Shown here: positions 8,328 through 15,277 of the stretch, piece after piece
How positions within the stretch are numbered: position 1 is the stretch's first letter
Layout: each line of letters opens with the position of its first letter
From: Herbiconiux solani NBRC 106740
GTDB taxonomy: Bacteria > Actinomycetota > Actinomycetes > Actinomycetales > Microbacteriaceae
Direction: 5' to 3'
Assembly (NCBI RefSeq): GCF_001571005.1
Contig: NZ_BCST01000005.1
Location: 351,713-415,712 of the forward strand
Length of the DNA: 64,000 bases
Program-made: the position numbers and the translations under genes
Notes under the pieces: model-generated
What the model was told of the DNA's origin: nothing
Database searches by the model: none
Seen by the model: only the letters and a program-made list of their open reading frames with translations

Positions 8328-9626
8328 ATGACCGAATCCCGTTCGTCGAGACTTGGGGGGCCTGACTTCACCCAGCTCCGGGCAGACACCGTCGCCGCCT
8401 ATCTGGCCAGCCGGCCGGCGCTCGCGACCCGCATCGACGCGGCCCGCATCGCCTCGGTGCGCGAGGTCGGCGACGGCAACCTCAATCTGGTGTTCATCAT
8501 CCACGACGCGGTGCGCGCATCCGTCGTTCTCAAGCAGTCGCTGCCACACGTGCGCACCGACCCCTCGTGGCCGATGACCCGCGAGCGCTCGGCCCGCGAG
8601 GCGACGGTACTCGGGCAGCACGTGCTCGCCGACCCCGGTCATGTGCCCGCCTTCTACGACTACGACCCCGTGCACTACGTGCTGGCGATCGAGAACCTGT
8701 CGGATCACCGGGTCTGGCGCAACGAGCTCAACGAGGGGCGCGCGCACGACTACGCCGCCGACGAGCTCGGCGTCTACGTGGCGCGCACGGCCTTCGCGAC
8801 CTCGCCGCTCGGCATGGATCCGCTCGAGCACAAGCGGCTGATCGCCCGCGCGGTGAACCCCGAGCTCGCCCAGATCACCGAGGACCTCGTGTTCACCGAG
8901 CCGTACATCGCGCACGAGCACAACGCCGTGCTGCCCGCGAACGAGGTGGATGTCGCCGAGCTGCAGGCCGACACGGCCCTCGTGCGCGAGATGGGGCTGG
9001 CGAAGTGGCGGTTCATGACCACGGCGCAGTCGCTCATCCACGGCGACCTGCACACCGGGTCGGTCTTCGTGCGGGCGGCCGTTCCGGCGTCCGGGTCCGC
9101 GTCTGCGTCTGCGTCTGCGTCTGCTCAGGATGCGCGGGGCGGCACCCCCGCGTCGGTGCGGGCCTTCGACAGCGAGTTCGGCTTCGTCGGGCCGACCGGC
9201 TTCGACCTCGGCGCCCTCTGGGCCAACTTCATCATCGCGGCCGCGCGGGCCGAGGCGCTGGGCGAGCCCGACCGGGCCGAGCTCATCCTCACCCTCCCGG
9301 GCCGGCTCTGGGCCGCGTTCGAGCGGGAGTACCGCGCGCTCTGGCCGACGCGGATCGACCCGCGCGTCTGGGGCGACGAGGTGCTCGAGGGGCTGCTCGC
9401 CGGCATCCGCGACGACGCGGCGATCTTCGCGGCGGCCAAGGCCATCCGTCGCATCGTGGGCTTCGCGAAGGCGAGCGACATCGAGACGCTCGACCCGGTG
9501 CTCCGCGAGCGTGCGGCCCGGAGCGTCCTCCGCGCCGGGCGCTCCCTGGCGCTCACCCGGCACGGCATCGGCGACGTCGAGGCCCTCGCCGCCGAATCCC
9601 TCGCCATCCTCCGCACCACGCGCTGA
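8328..9626 (+). CDS. mtnK: S-methyl-5-thioribose kinase, copy 1
   Basis: MtnK phosphorylates 5-methylthioribose at C1. The 432-residue protein has the aminoglycoside-phosphotransferase-like kinase fold: the nucleotide strand VREVGDGNLNLVFII with a lysine in VVLKQSLPHVR, the catalytic loop LIHGDLHTGSVFV (His238), and the metal-binding FDSEFGFVGPTGFDLGALW. Length fits the family. Its place at the end of the importer operon suggests it traps imported MTR. A Ser-Ala repeat of about 10 residues, encoded by a GTCTGC hexamer array, is inserted just after the catalytic loop. A second, clearly different MTR kinase is encoded at 15278-16558. Confidence 0.9.
   Translation: MTESRSSRLGGPDFTQLRADTVAAYLASRPALATRIDAARIASVREVGDGNLNLVFIIHDAVRASVVLKQSLPHVRTDPSWPMTRERSAREATVLGQHVLADPGHVPAFYDYDPVHYVLAIENLSDHRVWRNELNEGRAHDYAADELGVYVARTAFATSPLGMDPLEHKRLIARAVNPELAQITEDLVFTEPYIAHEHNAVLPANEVDVAELQADTALVREMGLAKWRFMTTAQSLIHGDLHTGSVFVRAAVPASGSASASASASAQDARGGTPASVRAFDSEFGFVGPTGFDLGALWANFIIAAARAEALGEPDRAELILTLPGRLWAAFEREYRALWPTRIDPRVWGDEVLEGLLAGIRDDAAIFAAAKAIRRIVGFAKASDIETLDPVLRERAARSVLRAGRSLALTRHGIGDVEALAAESLAILRTTR
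9095..9124 (+). repeat. GTCTGC hexamer array inside mtnK copy 1
   Basis: One imperfect and four perfect tandem copies of a 6-base unit. They encode alternating Ser and Ala in a surface loop after the catalytic HGDLH motif. A gain or loss of whole units would stay in frame. Confidence 0.85.
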
Positions 9627-9672
9627 CCCGCTTCCCGCTTCCCCGGTCAGCGCCGGACTCTGGCCACCCGCC

Positions 9673-11985
9673 TCACCCCAAGGCGTCGGGCTCGGCCCGC
9701 ACCCCGAAGTTGTCGCGGAACAGTCCGTCGGGGTCGACGCGGTTCTTCACCGCCCGCAACCGCGCGAGCGTCGCCGGAGGGAACGCCTGCTCGATCATGC
9801 GCTCCCCGGTTCGGCTCTCGAAGCTGAGGTAGAGCCCGTCGAAGTGCTCGGCGAGCGCCGACCACAGCGCCTCGAACCGCGCGGAGCGACCCACGGAGGT
9901 GATCGAGAAGTTGGCGGAGCGGTGGGCGTACGCCATCGCATCCGGGGCCACGTCGTTGACGGCGCCGCCCACCGAGCGGATCTGGAACCAGGGTGCAGCC
10001 CCCGAGGTGGCGAGAGCGGCCGCGGCGCGCGCCGTCGCCGGGTCGAGGTGCTCGACCAGACCCGACCGGAACTGCGGTTCGCCCTGCCCGTCGTGGGCGA
10101 CGTGGGAGGCGTTCGCCATCACCGACGCGTAGGGCAGCAGCTGCACCTGCTGGCCGATGAGCGGGGCGAGCTCGGCGAACGGCTGCAGCCGCGCGATGAT
10201 CGTGTCGGGATCGTCGGAGTCGACGACCCCGTAGAGCTGGGCGGTGGCTGGTTCGGCGGGCCGCCCGGCGCTCATCAGCAGGAACAGGGTCGTGTCGCGC
10301 GGCGACGCCTCCATCACGCGCCCGAACTCCTCGAGGAAGACGGCGGCGTCGTCGACCTGGAAGGCGAGCTGCGCCCAGCCCACGTCGCCCACCCGGTCGG
10401 CCTCGAACTCGAACGAGACCACGACGCCCACGTTCGCGCCGGCGCCGCGCACCGCCCAGAGGAGGTCGGCCGAGCCGGAAGCGGCATCGGCAGAGACGTC
10501 GGCATCGGCAGAAGCAGAGGCAGAGGCAGAGGCATCGGCTGAGGCTGAGTCGTCGCCGTCGGCACTCGCCCGCACGAGGCTCCCGTCCGCGAGCACCACG
10601 TCGGCCGCGACGAGGTGGTCGATCGTCAACCCGTGCTCCCGCCCGAGAAACCCCACTCCCCCGGCCGTCGCCAGGCCGCCGACACCCACGCCGCCGTAGT
10701 CGCCGCTGGAGATCGCGAGCCCGTGCGGCTCCAGAGCGCGGGCCACGTCCATCCATCGGGCCCCCGGTCCGATCCGCACGCGACCGGTCGCCTCGTCCAG
10801 CACCTCGATGGAGTCGAGCGCTCCGAGGTCGATCACGATGCCGCCGTCGTTGGTGCTGCGCCCGCTGATGCCGTGACCGCCGCTCCGGATGCCGAGCGGC
10901 ACGCCGGGGTGGCGCCGGGCGAACGCCACGGCCTCCTGCACCTCGGGCACCGTGCGGGGCCGCAGCACCAGCCCCGGCGCCCCGCCCCTCATGTAGGTGG
11001 AGCGCACCTTCGGGTAGGCGAAGTCGCCCGGCTCCACCGCCCGCTCCCGCAGGCTCTCGGGGAGCTCGTCGTAGGCGATCCCCTCCCGGCGGGCCGCGAG
11101 TGCACGCGCCGAGCGGGCACCCCCGGGCCGCGAGGTGCCCCGCCGCGCCCGTTCGGCCGCCACGGCCTCGCGGACCGCGGGCATGGTGCCGTCGGCGAAG
11201 CGTTCTAGGGCGGTCGGGTCGTCGCCGACCACGATGAAGGTCCCGATGCCGTCCCCGAGCGCCAGCTCGATCAGCTGGGCCGCGCTCTCGGTGCCCGAGA
11301 TGTTGAGGAGGCGACGGATCTCGCCCGGGTCGCGCCCCGCATCCCGGGCCGCGTCGTCGATGCGCGCGTTGCCCGCGGCCAGATCCCCCGGCTGAAGGTA
11401 TCCGAGGCTCGGCAGCCAGCCGTCGGCCTTCCGCCCGGTGAGCCGCAGCATCCGGGGCTTGTAGGCGCCCAGCCAGATCGGGATGTCGTGGGCGGGCGCC
11501 GGGCCGCGCTTCGCCCCGTTCAGCGGGTAGTGCTCGCCGCCCCGGAGGACACCGCGCTCCCCCACGGCCCAGATGCCGCGGATGACGTCGATGGCCTCGC
11601 TGAGCGCATCGACGGCCTGACCGGGGGTGAGCCGGCGCCCGCCCATCGCCTCGATCGCGTCCCAGAATGCGCCGGAGCCGAGGCCGAGGTCGAACCGCCC
11701 TCCACTCAGCAGGTCGAGCGATGCCGCGGCGCGGGCCGTGACGGGAGCAGGGCGAAGAGGCAGGTTCAGCACGTTCGGCGCCAGATGGATGCGCTCGGTC
11801 GACGCCGCCGCGAACGACAGCAACGTCCAGGTGTCGAGGAACGACGACTGGTACGGGTGGTCCTGGAAGGTGACGAGGTCGTAGCCCAGGCTCTCCGAGA
11901 GCTTCGCGAGCTGCACCGGAGCCGCGGGGCTCGCGGCGGTCGGGGTGATGAAGGTGCCGAAGGTGAGGGGGTGACCGTAGTCCAT
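9673..11985 (-). CDS. Fusion of a luciferase-like flavin oxidoreductase and an FAD-linked (BBE-type) oxidase
   Basis: One 770-residue frame holds two flavoenzymes. Residues about 1-290 are a luciferase-like (LLM class) monooxygenase or F420-dependent oxidoreductase (FGTFITPTA, FQDHPYQSSFLDTWTLLSF, RFDLGLGSGAFWDAIEAMGG). From about 330 on is a PCMH-type FAD domain (LGIRSGGHGISGRSTNDGGIVIDL, GGVGVGGLATAGGVGFLGREHG) with a berberine-bridge C-terminus ending DPDGLFRDNFGV. The FAD-linking His is in RSGGHG. A Ser-Ala-Asp repeat interrupts the FAD domain. The ATG at 11985 begins the first fold. A MarR regulator is divergent 98 bases away, which suggests ligand-controlled detoxification or oxidation of an aromatic or sugar compound; the substrate is unknown. 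Confidence 0.85.
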   Translation of the reverse strand: MDYGHPLTFGTFITPTAASPAAPVQLAKLSESLGYDLVTFQDHPYQSSFLDTWTLLSFAAASTERIHLAPNVLNLPLRPAPVTARAAASLDLLSGGRFDLGLGSGAFWDAIEAMGGRRLTPGQAVDALSEAIDVIRGIWAVGERGVLRGGEHYPLNGAKRGPAPAHDIPIWLGAYKPRMLRLTGRKADGWLPSLGYLQPGDLAAGNARIDDAARDAGRDPGEIRRLLNISGTESAAQLIELALGDGIGTFIVVGDDPTALERFADGTMPAVREAVAAERARRGTSRPGGARSARALAARREGIAYDELPESLRERAVEPGDFAYPKVRSTYMRGGAPGLVLRPRTVPEVQEAVAFARRHPGVPLGIRSGGHGISGRSTNDGGIVIDLGALDSIEVLDEATGRVRIGPGARWMDVARALEPHGLAISSGDYGGVGVGGLATAGGVGFLGREHGLTIDHLVAADVVLADGSLVRASADGDDSASADASASASASADADVSADAASGSADLLWAVRGAGANVGVVVSFEFEADRVGDVGWAQLAFQVDDAAVFLEEFGRVMEASPRDTTLFLLMSAGRPAEPATAQLYGVVDSDDPDTIIARLQPFAELAPLIGQQVQLLPYASVMANASHVAHDGQGEPQFRSGLVEHLDPATARAAAALATSGAAPWFQIRSVGGAVNDVAPDAMAYAHRSANFSITSVGRSARFEALWSALAEHFDGLYLSFESRTGERMIEQAFPPATLARLRAVKNRVDPDGLFRDNFGVRAEPDALG
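10470..10553 (-). repeat. Low-complexity Ser/Ala/Asp repeat in the FAD domain
   Basis: Imperfect copies of GCAGAG and GCATCG hexamers on the plus strand encode a run of about 28 mostly Ser, Ala and Asp residues between two conserved parts of the FAD-binding domain. Confidence 0.75.
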
Positions 11986-12032
11986 CGTGCTCTTCCGTGA
12001 TCGAGTCGAAGCGTTCTGCGGTATCGCAGATC

Positions 12033-12043
12033 GTCTGTCAGAC
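12033..12043. promoter_or_regulatory. Candidate MarR operator
   Basis: GTCTG-T-CAGAC is a perfect inverted repeat with a one-base centre. It lies between the divergent flavoenzyme fusion and the marR gene, about 40 bases upstream of the marR start. MarR proteins often bind such short palindromes between divergent genes; binding here is inferred. Confidence 0.45.
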
Positions 12044-12071
12044 AACATATATTACCCGCAACCTATTCCGG

Positions 12072-12077
12072 TAGACT
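12072..12077 (+). promoter_or_regulatory. -10 box of leaderless marR promoter
   Basis: TAGACT fits TAnnnT and ends 6 bases before the ATG at 12084. No ribosome-binding site is present, which indicates leaderless transcription. Confidence 0.5.
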
Positions 12078-12083
12078 TCGGGC

Positions 12084-12581
12084 ATGGCAGACGACCTCGA
12101 TTTCGGCTGGGCGCTCGGCGTGCTCTTCCGCTCCTGGCAGACGGCTGTCACCGAGGCCGTCGGCGCACTGCCGCACGGGCCGCGCGGCTTCCAGATCCTG
12201 AACACGCTGGCCTCCACCGAGCATCCGCCGACCCAGGCCGAGCTGTCGATGCACCTCGCCATCGACCGCACCGTGCTCACCTACGTGATCGACGACCTCG
12301 CCACGGCGGGGCTCGTCGAACGGCGGCCGGATGCACGTGACCGGCGGGTGCGCCGGCTCGCACTCACGGCCGCCGGCTCCCGGCGCCTGGCCGACCTGCG
12401 CGGGCGGGTCGCCGAAGCCGAGTCCGGCCTCTTCCCGGGCCTCGGAGGCGCCGATGCGGCTGCGCTCCGCACCCTGCTCGAGCGGGCCGCCGCGGGGCTG
12501 CACCTGGGCGATGGCGAGCACGACGCCTGCACTGTCGTCTCCGCCATCCTCGACGACGCGCAGCGCCCCGCCGCGGGATAG
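12084..12581 (+). CDS. MarR family transcriptional regulator
   Basis: A 165-residue winged-helix protein. The DNA-binding region is PTQAELSMHLAIDRTVLTYVIDDLATAGLVERRPDARDRRVRRLALTAAG in pieces: a helix-turn-helix followed by the MarR wing motif D-x-R-D-x-R. It has the typical N- and C-terminal dimerisation helices. It is divergent from the flavoenzyme fusion, with a short palindrome between them, so it probably represses that gene and itself until a ligand binds. The ATG at 12084 is supported by a leaderless -10 box. Confidence 0.88.
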   Translation: MADDLDFGWALGVLFRSWQTAVTEAVGALPHGPRGFQILNTLASTEHPPTQAELSMHLAIDRTVLTYVIDDLATAGLVERRPDARDRRVRRLALTAAGSRRLADLRGRVAEAESGLFPGLGGADAAALRTLLERAAAGLHLGDGEHDACTVVSAILDDAQRPAAG

Positions 12582-12610
12582 GGCGCGAGGCGCTCGGCGC
12601 CGGAACCCGC

Positions 12611-12639
12611 CCCGCCCGACCAGCGGGCCAGCGGGCGGG
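12611..12639 (+). terminator. Hairpin after marR
   Basis: CCCGCCCG pairs with CGGGCGGG across a 13-base loop, 30 bases after the marR stop. There is no T-run, as is common in high-GC actinobacteria. Confidence 0.4.
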
Positions 12640-12666
12640 CGGCACGGCAGTCGGGGCAGACCTGGG

Positions 12667-12672
12667 TACTGT
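12667..12672 (+). promoter_or_regulatory. -10 box of leaderless promoter that fixes the downstream start
   Basis: TACTGT fits TAnnnT and is followed by exactly 7 bases and then GTG at 12680. The upstream GTG at 12671 overlaps this box and so is unlikely to be the start. Confidence 0.5.
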
Positions 12673-12679
12673 GAAAGGC

Positions 12680-13555
12680 GTGACTGACACTGCTCCTGAC
12701 GACGGGTCGTTCGGCGACCTGGTCGTGTTCCTCGACGAGGGCGTCCCGGTTCCCCTCGCCTCCGCCGCCGTGAACGTGGCCGACCTCGCGGTGACCCGCG
12801 GCGACGGCATCTTCGAATCGATCGGGGTGATCGACGGGCGCTTCATCGAGTTCGAGCGGCACCTGGCGCGCCTGGCACATTCGGCCGCGATGCTCGACCT
12901 GCCCGAGCCCGACCTCGAGGCGTTCGAGGCGGCGGCCCGGCGCGGCGTCGCGGCGCACCGCCCCGAGCCCGAGCTGCTCGTCAAGCTGCTGTACAGCCGG
13001 GGTATCGAGGGCGACGACGTGCCGAGCGGGTGGATCCAGGTGCTCACCGGGCCCGACCACTCGGCCGCCCGGCGCGAGGGGGTGCGGGTGGTCACGCTCG
13101 ACCGCGGCTACCGGCACGACATCGCGCAGACCTCGCCGTGGCTGCTGCAGGGCGCCAAGACGCTCTCCTACGCGCTGAACAAGGCCGCCCTCCGCGAGGC
13201 GGCGCGGCGCGGGGCCGAGGACGTGATCTTCGTCAGCTCGGACGACGTCGTGCTCGAGGGCCCGACCGCCAACGTGCTGGTGCGGCACGGCGACCGCTTC
13301 CGCACGCCGCGCACCGACCTCGGCATCCTGGCCGGCACCACCCAGGCCGCGGTCTTCGACACGCTCGACGCGATGGGCTTCGCGGCCGAGGAGGCCCTCC
13401 TCTCCCCCGCCGACCTCGCCTCCGCCGACGGCCTCTGGCTGCTCTCGAGCGGCCGCCTGATCGCGCCCGTCCGCGAGCTCGACGGCCGCCCCCTCCCCGT
13501 CGACGCCCCCTTCACCACCACCCTCCTCGAGAAGTCCTTCGGCCTCCCCACCTGA
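12680..13555 (+). CDS. Class IV PLP enzyme: aminodeoxychorismate lyase or branched-chain-type aminotransferase
   Basis: A 291-residue fold-type IV PLP protein. It has the N-terminal VTRGDGIFESIGVIDGR motif, the PLP-lysine region LLQGAKTLSYALNKAALREA, and the phosphate-binding VVLEGPTANVLV and LAGTTQAAVF segments. The YALNK form (rather than the Y-x-NN-x-L of amino-acid transaminases) favours an aminodeoxychorismate lyase-like call. Because it lies between mtnK1 and the mtnBCKA operon, it could instead supply the final transamination of 2-keto-4-methylthiobutyrate to methionine; this is only a suggestion. GTG at 12680 is chosen from the leaderless promoter. It is convergent with mtnB. Confidence 0.75.
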   Translation: MTDTAPDDGSFGDLVVFLDEGVPVPLASAAVNVADLAVTRGDGIFESIGVIDGRFIEFERHLARLAHSAAMLDLPEPDLEAFEAAARRGVAAHRPEPELLVKLLYSRGIEGDDVPSGWIQVLTGPDHSAARREGVRVVTLDRGYRHDIAQTSPWLLQGAKTLSYALNKAALREAARRGAEDVIFVSSDDVVLEGPTANVLVRHGDRFRTPRTDLGILAGTTQAAVFDTLDAMGFAAEEALLSPADLASADGLWLLSSGRLIAPVRELDGRPLPVDAPFTTTLLEKSFGLPT

Positions 13556-13658
13556 CCCACCCCCACGGCGCCCGGCACGGAAGTGCACGCGGCGGGCCGT
13601 ACTCGACGCCCCAGGGTGAGGCCTTGGCCGCGCTAGCGACCGAGGCCGAACATGTCGC

Positions 13659-13717
13659 GCTGCGCCGGGCAGGGACCGGCGCAGCCCGGGATACGCGCGC
13701 GAAGCACGCGCATCCCG
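13659..13717. terminator. Two hairpins between convergent genes
   Basis: A perfect 10-base stem (GCTGCGCCGG with CCGGCGCAGC, loop of 7) at 13659-13685 is followed by a second imperfect hairpin whose arms are CGGGAT and ATCCCG (13687-13717). They lie between the PLP-enzyme stop and the mtnB stop and can serve both strands. Confidence 0.6.
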
Positions 13718-13733
13718 GCAGCTAACACAGCAG

Positions 13734-14474
13734 CTAGCGCGTAGCCAGTGCGATCTGCAGCAACGCCTCCACCAGCTCCAGGTGCCACCGCGCCTGCCGC
13801 AGGTCGGAGCCCCAGGCGTAGATGCCGTGGCTCGCCACGATCAGGGCCGGCACCTCGCCGACGTCGGCGGCGCACCCCTGGTAGACGCGCTCGAAGTCGT
13901 CGCCGAGCACCCGCATGTCCTGGTGGTTCTGCACGACGGGGATGACGACCCGCTCGCCGTGGGCGCTGTGGCCGATGCCCTTGAGCATCTCGAGGTCGCG
14001 CAGCTCGACCCCCTCGGGCCAGGCGTGCCCGGCCCTCACCGCGGTGAGCGCGTGCACGTGGATGCACGCCCCGGCACCCGTGACCCGCGCGATCCGCGCG
14101 TGCAGCCCCGCCTCGGCCGACGGCTTCCGCGCGAGGCCGAGCGCATCCGTGAGATCGAGTCCGGGATCGGCGCCGGGAACGGCGTCAGACCCGCCATCGA
14201 CCCGCGAACCGATCCACTCCCCCTCGCCGTCGACGAGCACCACGTCCGACGCGGTCAGCTCGCCCTTGTCGAGGCCCGAGGCCGTGACGGCCAGCCGCAG
14301 CGGGTCGCGACCGAGCGTGACCGACAGGTTGCCCGCGGTGCCCGGCATCCACCCGCGCGCCGCGAAGCGCGCCGACTCGGCGGCCAGCTGCGCCCCTGCC
14401 TCGGTCACCGCCGCGGCCGTGACACCCGAGGGCGAGAACACGTTCGGCGCCCAGTCACCCGTGCCGGTGCTCAC
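13734..14474 (-). CDS. mtnB: Methylthioribulose-1-phosphate dehydratase
   Basis: MtnB is a zinc class II aldolase-fold dehydratase that converts 5-methylthioribulose-1-phosphate to the 2,3-diketo compound. The 246-residue protein has RGWMPGTAGNLSV, TASGLDKGEL, the zinc pair ACIHVHALTAV, and a late His in VASHGIYAWGSDL. GTG at 14474 overlaps the mtnC stop as GTGA and removes about 160 spurious upstream residues of the open frame. It is the last gene of the mtnA-K-C-B operon. A fuculose-phosphate aldolase-like activity is possible for this fold, but the neighbours make the mtn role very likely. Confidence 0.92.
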   Translation of the reverse strand: MSTGTGDWAPNVFSPSGVTAAAVTEAGAQLAAESARFAARGWMPGTAGNLSVTLGRDPLRLAVTASGLDKGELTASDVVLVDGEGEWIGSRVDGGSDAVPGADPGLDLTDALGLARKPSAEAGLHARIARVTGAGACIHVHALTAVRAGHAWPEGVELRDLEMLKGIGHSAHGERVVIPVVQNHQDMRVLGDDFERVYQGCAADVGEVPALIVASHGIYAWGSDLRQARWHLELVEALLQIALATR

Positions 14475-15223
14475 GGAGCGACGACCTCGACCTCGTCGAA
14501 CGATGAGACGACGGATGCTCCGCCGAAGTCGGCCTCGAAGAACGGCTCGCCCTCGCGCGAGAACGCGACGACCTGCCAACCGGCCTCGAGCGCCGCGGCG
14601 ACCTCGCCGGGGTTGTCGGTGAAGAAGACGATCTCGGCCGCGGGCACGTCGAGCGCCGTGGCGATCGCCTCGTACGACGACGCGAACTTCTTGGGGCCGG
14701 CCTTCACGGTGTCGAAGTAGTCGGTGATGAGCGGCGTCAGGTCGCCGTCCGGCGAGTGCCGGAACCACGGCACCTGCGAGGCGACGGATCCGGACGAGAA
14801 CACCGCGATCCCGACCCCGTGCTCGTGCCACTGGCGTAGCCGCGGGATCACGTCGTCGAAGAAGTGCGACGAGATCTCGTCGCGCGCGAAGCCCTCGGCC
14901 CAGATCTGACCCTGGATGGTCTTGAGCGGGGTGGCCTTGACGTCGCGCTCCATCCACTCGTGCAGCACGGCGACGATCTGGTCGGTCGACGCGTCGGTGG
15001 CGAGGGATGCGTCGTGTACGACCTGCTCGCGCGCTTCGGCGATCGCGGGGTCGGCCGCGTGCTCGTCGAGCCAGCCGGCCAGTCGGGGGCGCGCGTAGTC
15101 GTAGAGGTCGCCGAGGATGAACCCGGCCGCACTCGTCGTGCCCTCGAGGTCGACCACCAGGTAGCGCGCGGTGACGGCGAGCGGATCGGGCGTGGGGGCG
15201 GGGGCGGGTGTCTCGGTGCTCAC
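14471..15223 (-). CDS. mtnC: Acireductone synthase (enolase-phosphatase E1)
   Basis: MtnC is a HAD-family enzyme that enolises 2,3-diketo-5-methylthiopentyl-1-phosphate and removes its phosphate, making the acireductone used by MtnD. The 250-residue protein has the E1-specific motif I VVDLEGTTS (Asp25, Glu27, where ordinary HAD phosphatases have a second Asp), the motif II Ser-Ser in AVFSSGSVASQ, the Lys in TVKAGPKKF, and the motif IV FFTDNPGEV. Length matches the family. The first 15 residues are Pro/Ala-rich. GTG at 15223 lies 54 bases after the mtnK2 stop. Confidence 0.93.
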   Translation of the reverse strand: MSTETPAPAPTPDPLAVTARYLVVDLEGTTSAAGFILGDLYDYARPRLAGWLDEHAADPAIAEAREQVVHDASLATDASTDQIVAVLHEWMERDVKATPLKTIQGQIWAEGFARDEISSHFFDDVIPRLRQWHEHGVGIAVFSSGSVASQVPWFRHSPDGDLTPLITDYFDTVKAGPKKFASSYEAIATALDVPAAEIVFFTDNPGEVAAALEAGWQVVAFSREGEPFFEADFGGASVVSSFDEVEVVAP

Positions 15224-15277
15224 GGTGTCCTCCGGTCGTCGGTGGTGGGGGCGGTGGTGCGGGCGCGTCGCTGCGCG

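Noticed and set aside
9095..9124. Tandem hexamers considered as a CRISPR or regulatory repeat
   Set aside because: Units are only 6 bases, have no spacers, and translate in frame as Ser-Ala within a kinase.
6765..9563. 932-codon open frame on the minus strand
   Set aside because: Antisense to the ABC ATPase, permease and mtnK1; composition is Arg/Asp/His/Gly-rich with no recognisable domain.
9627..9672. Possible terminator between convergent mtnK1 and flavoenzyme fusion
   Set aside because: Only 46 bases and no clear stem-loop.
13030..13725. 231-codon plus-strand frame overlapping the PLP enzyme
   Set aside because: Alternate frame of the PLP-enzyme gene with Arg/Pro/His-rich sequence; not a real gene.
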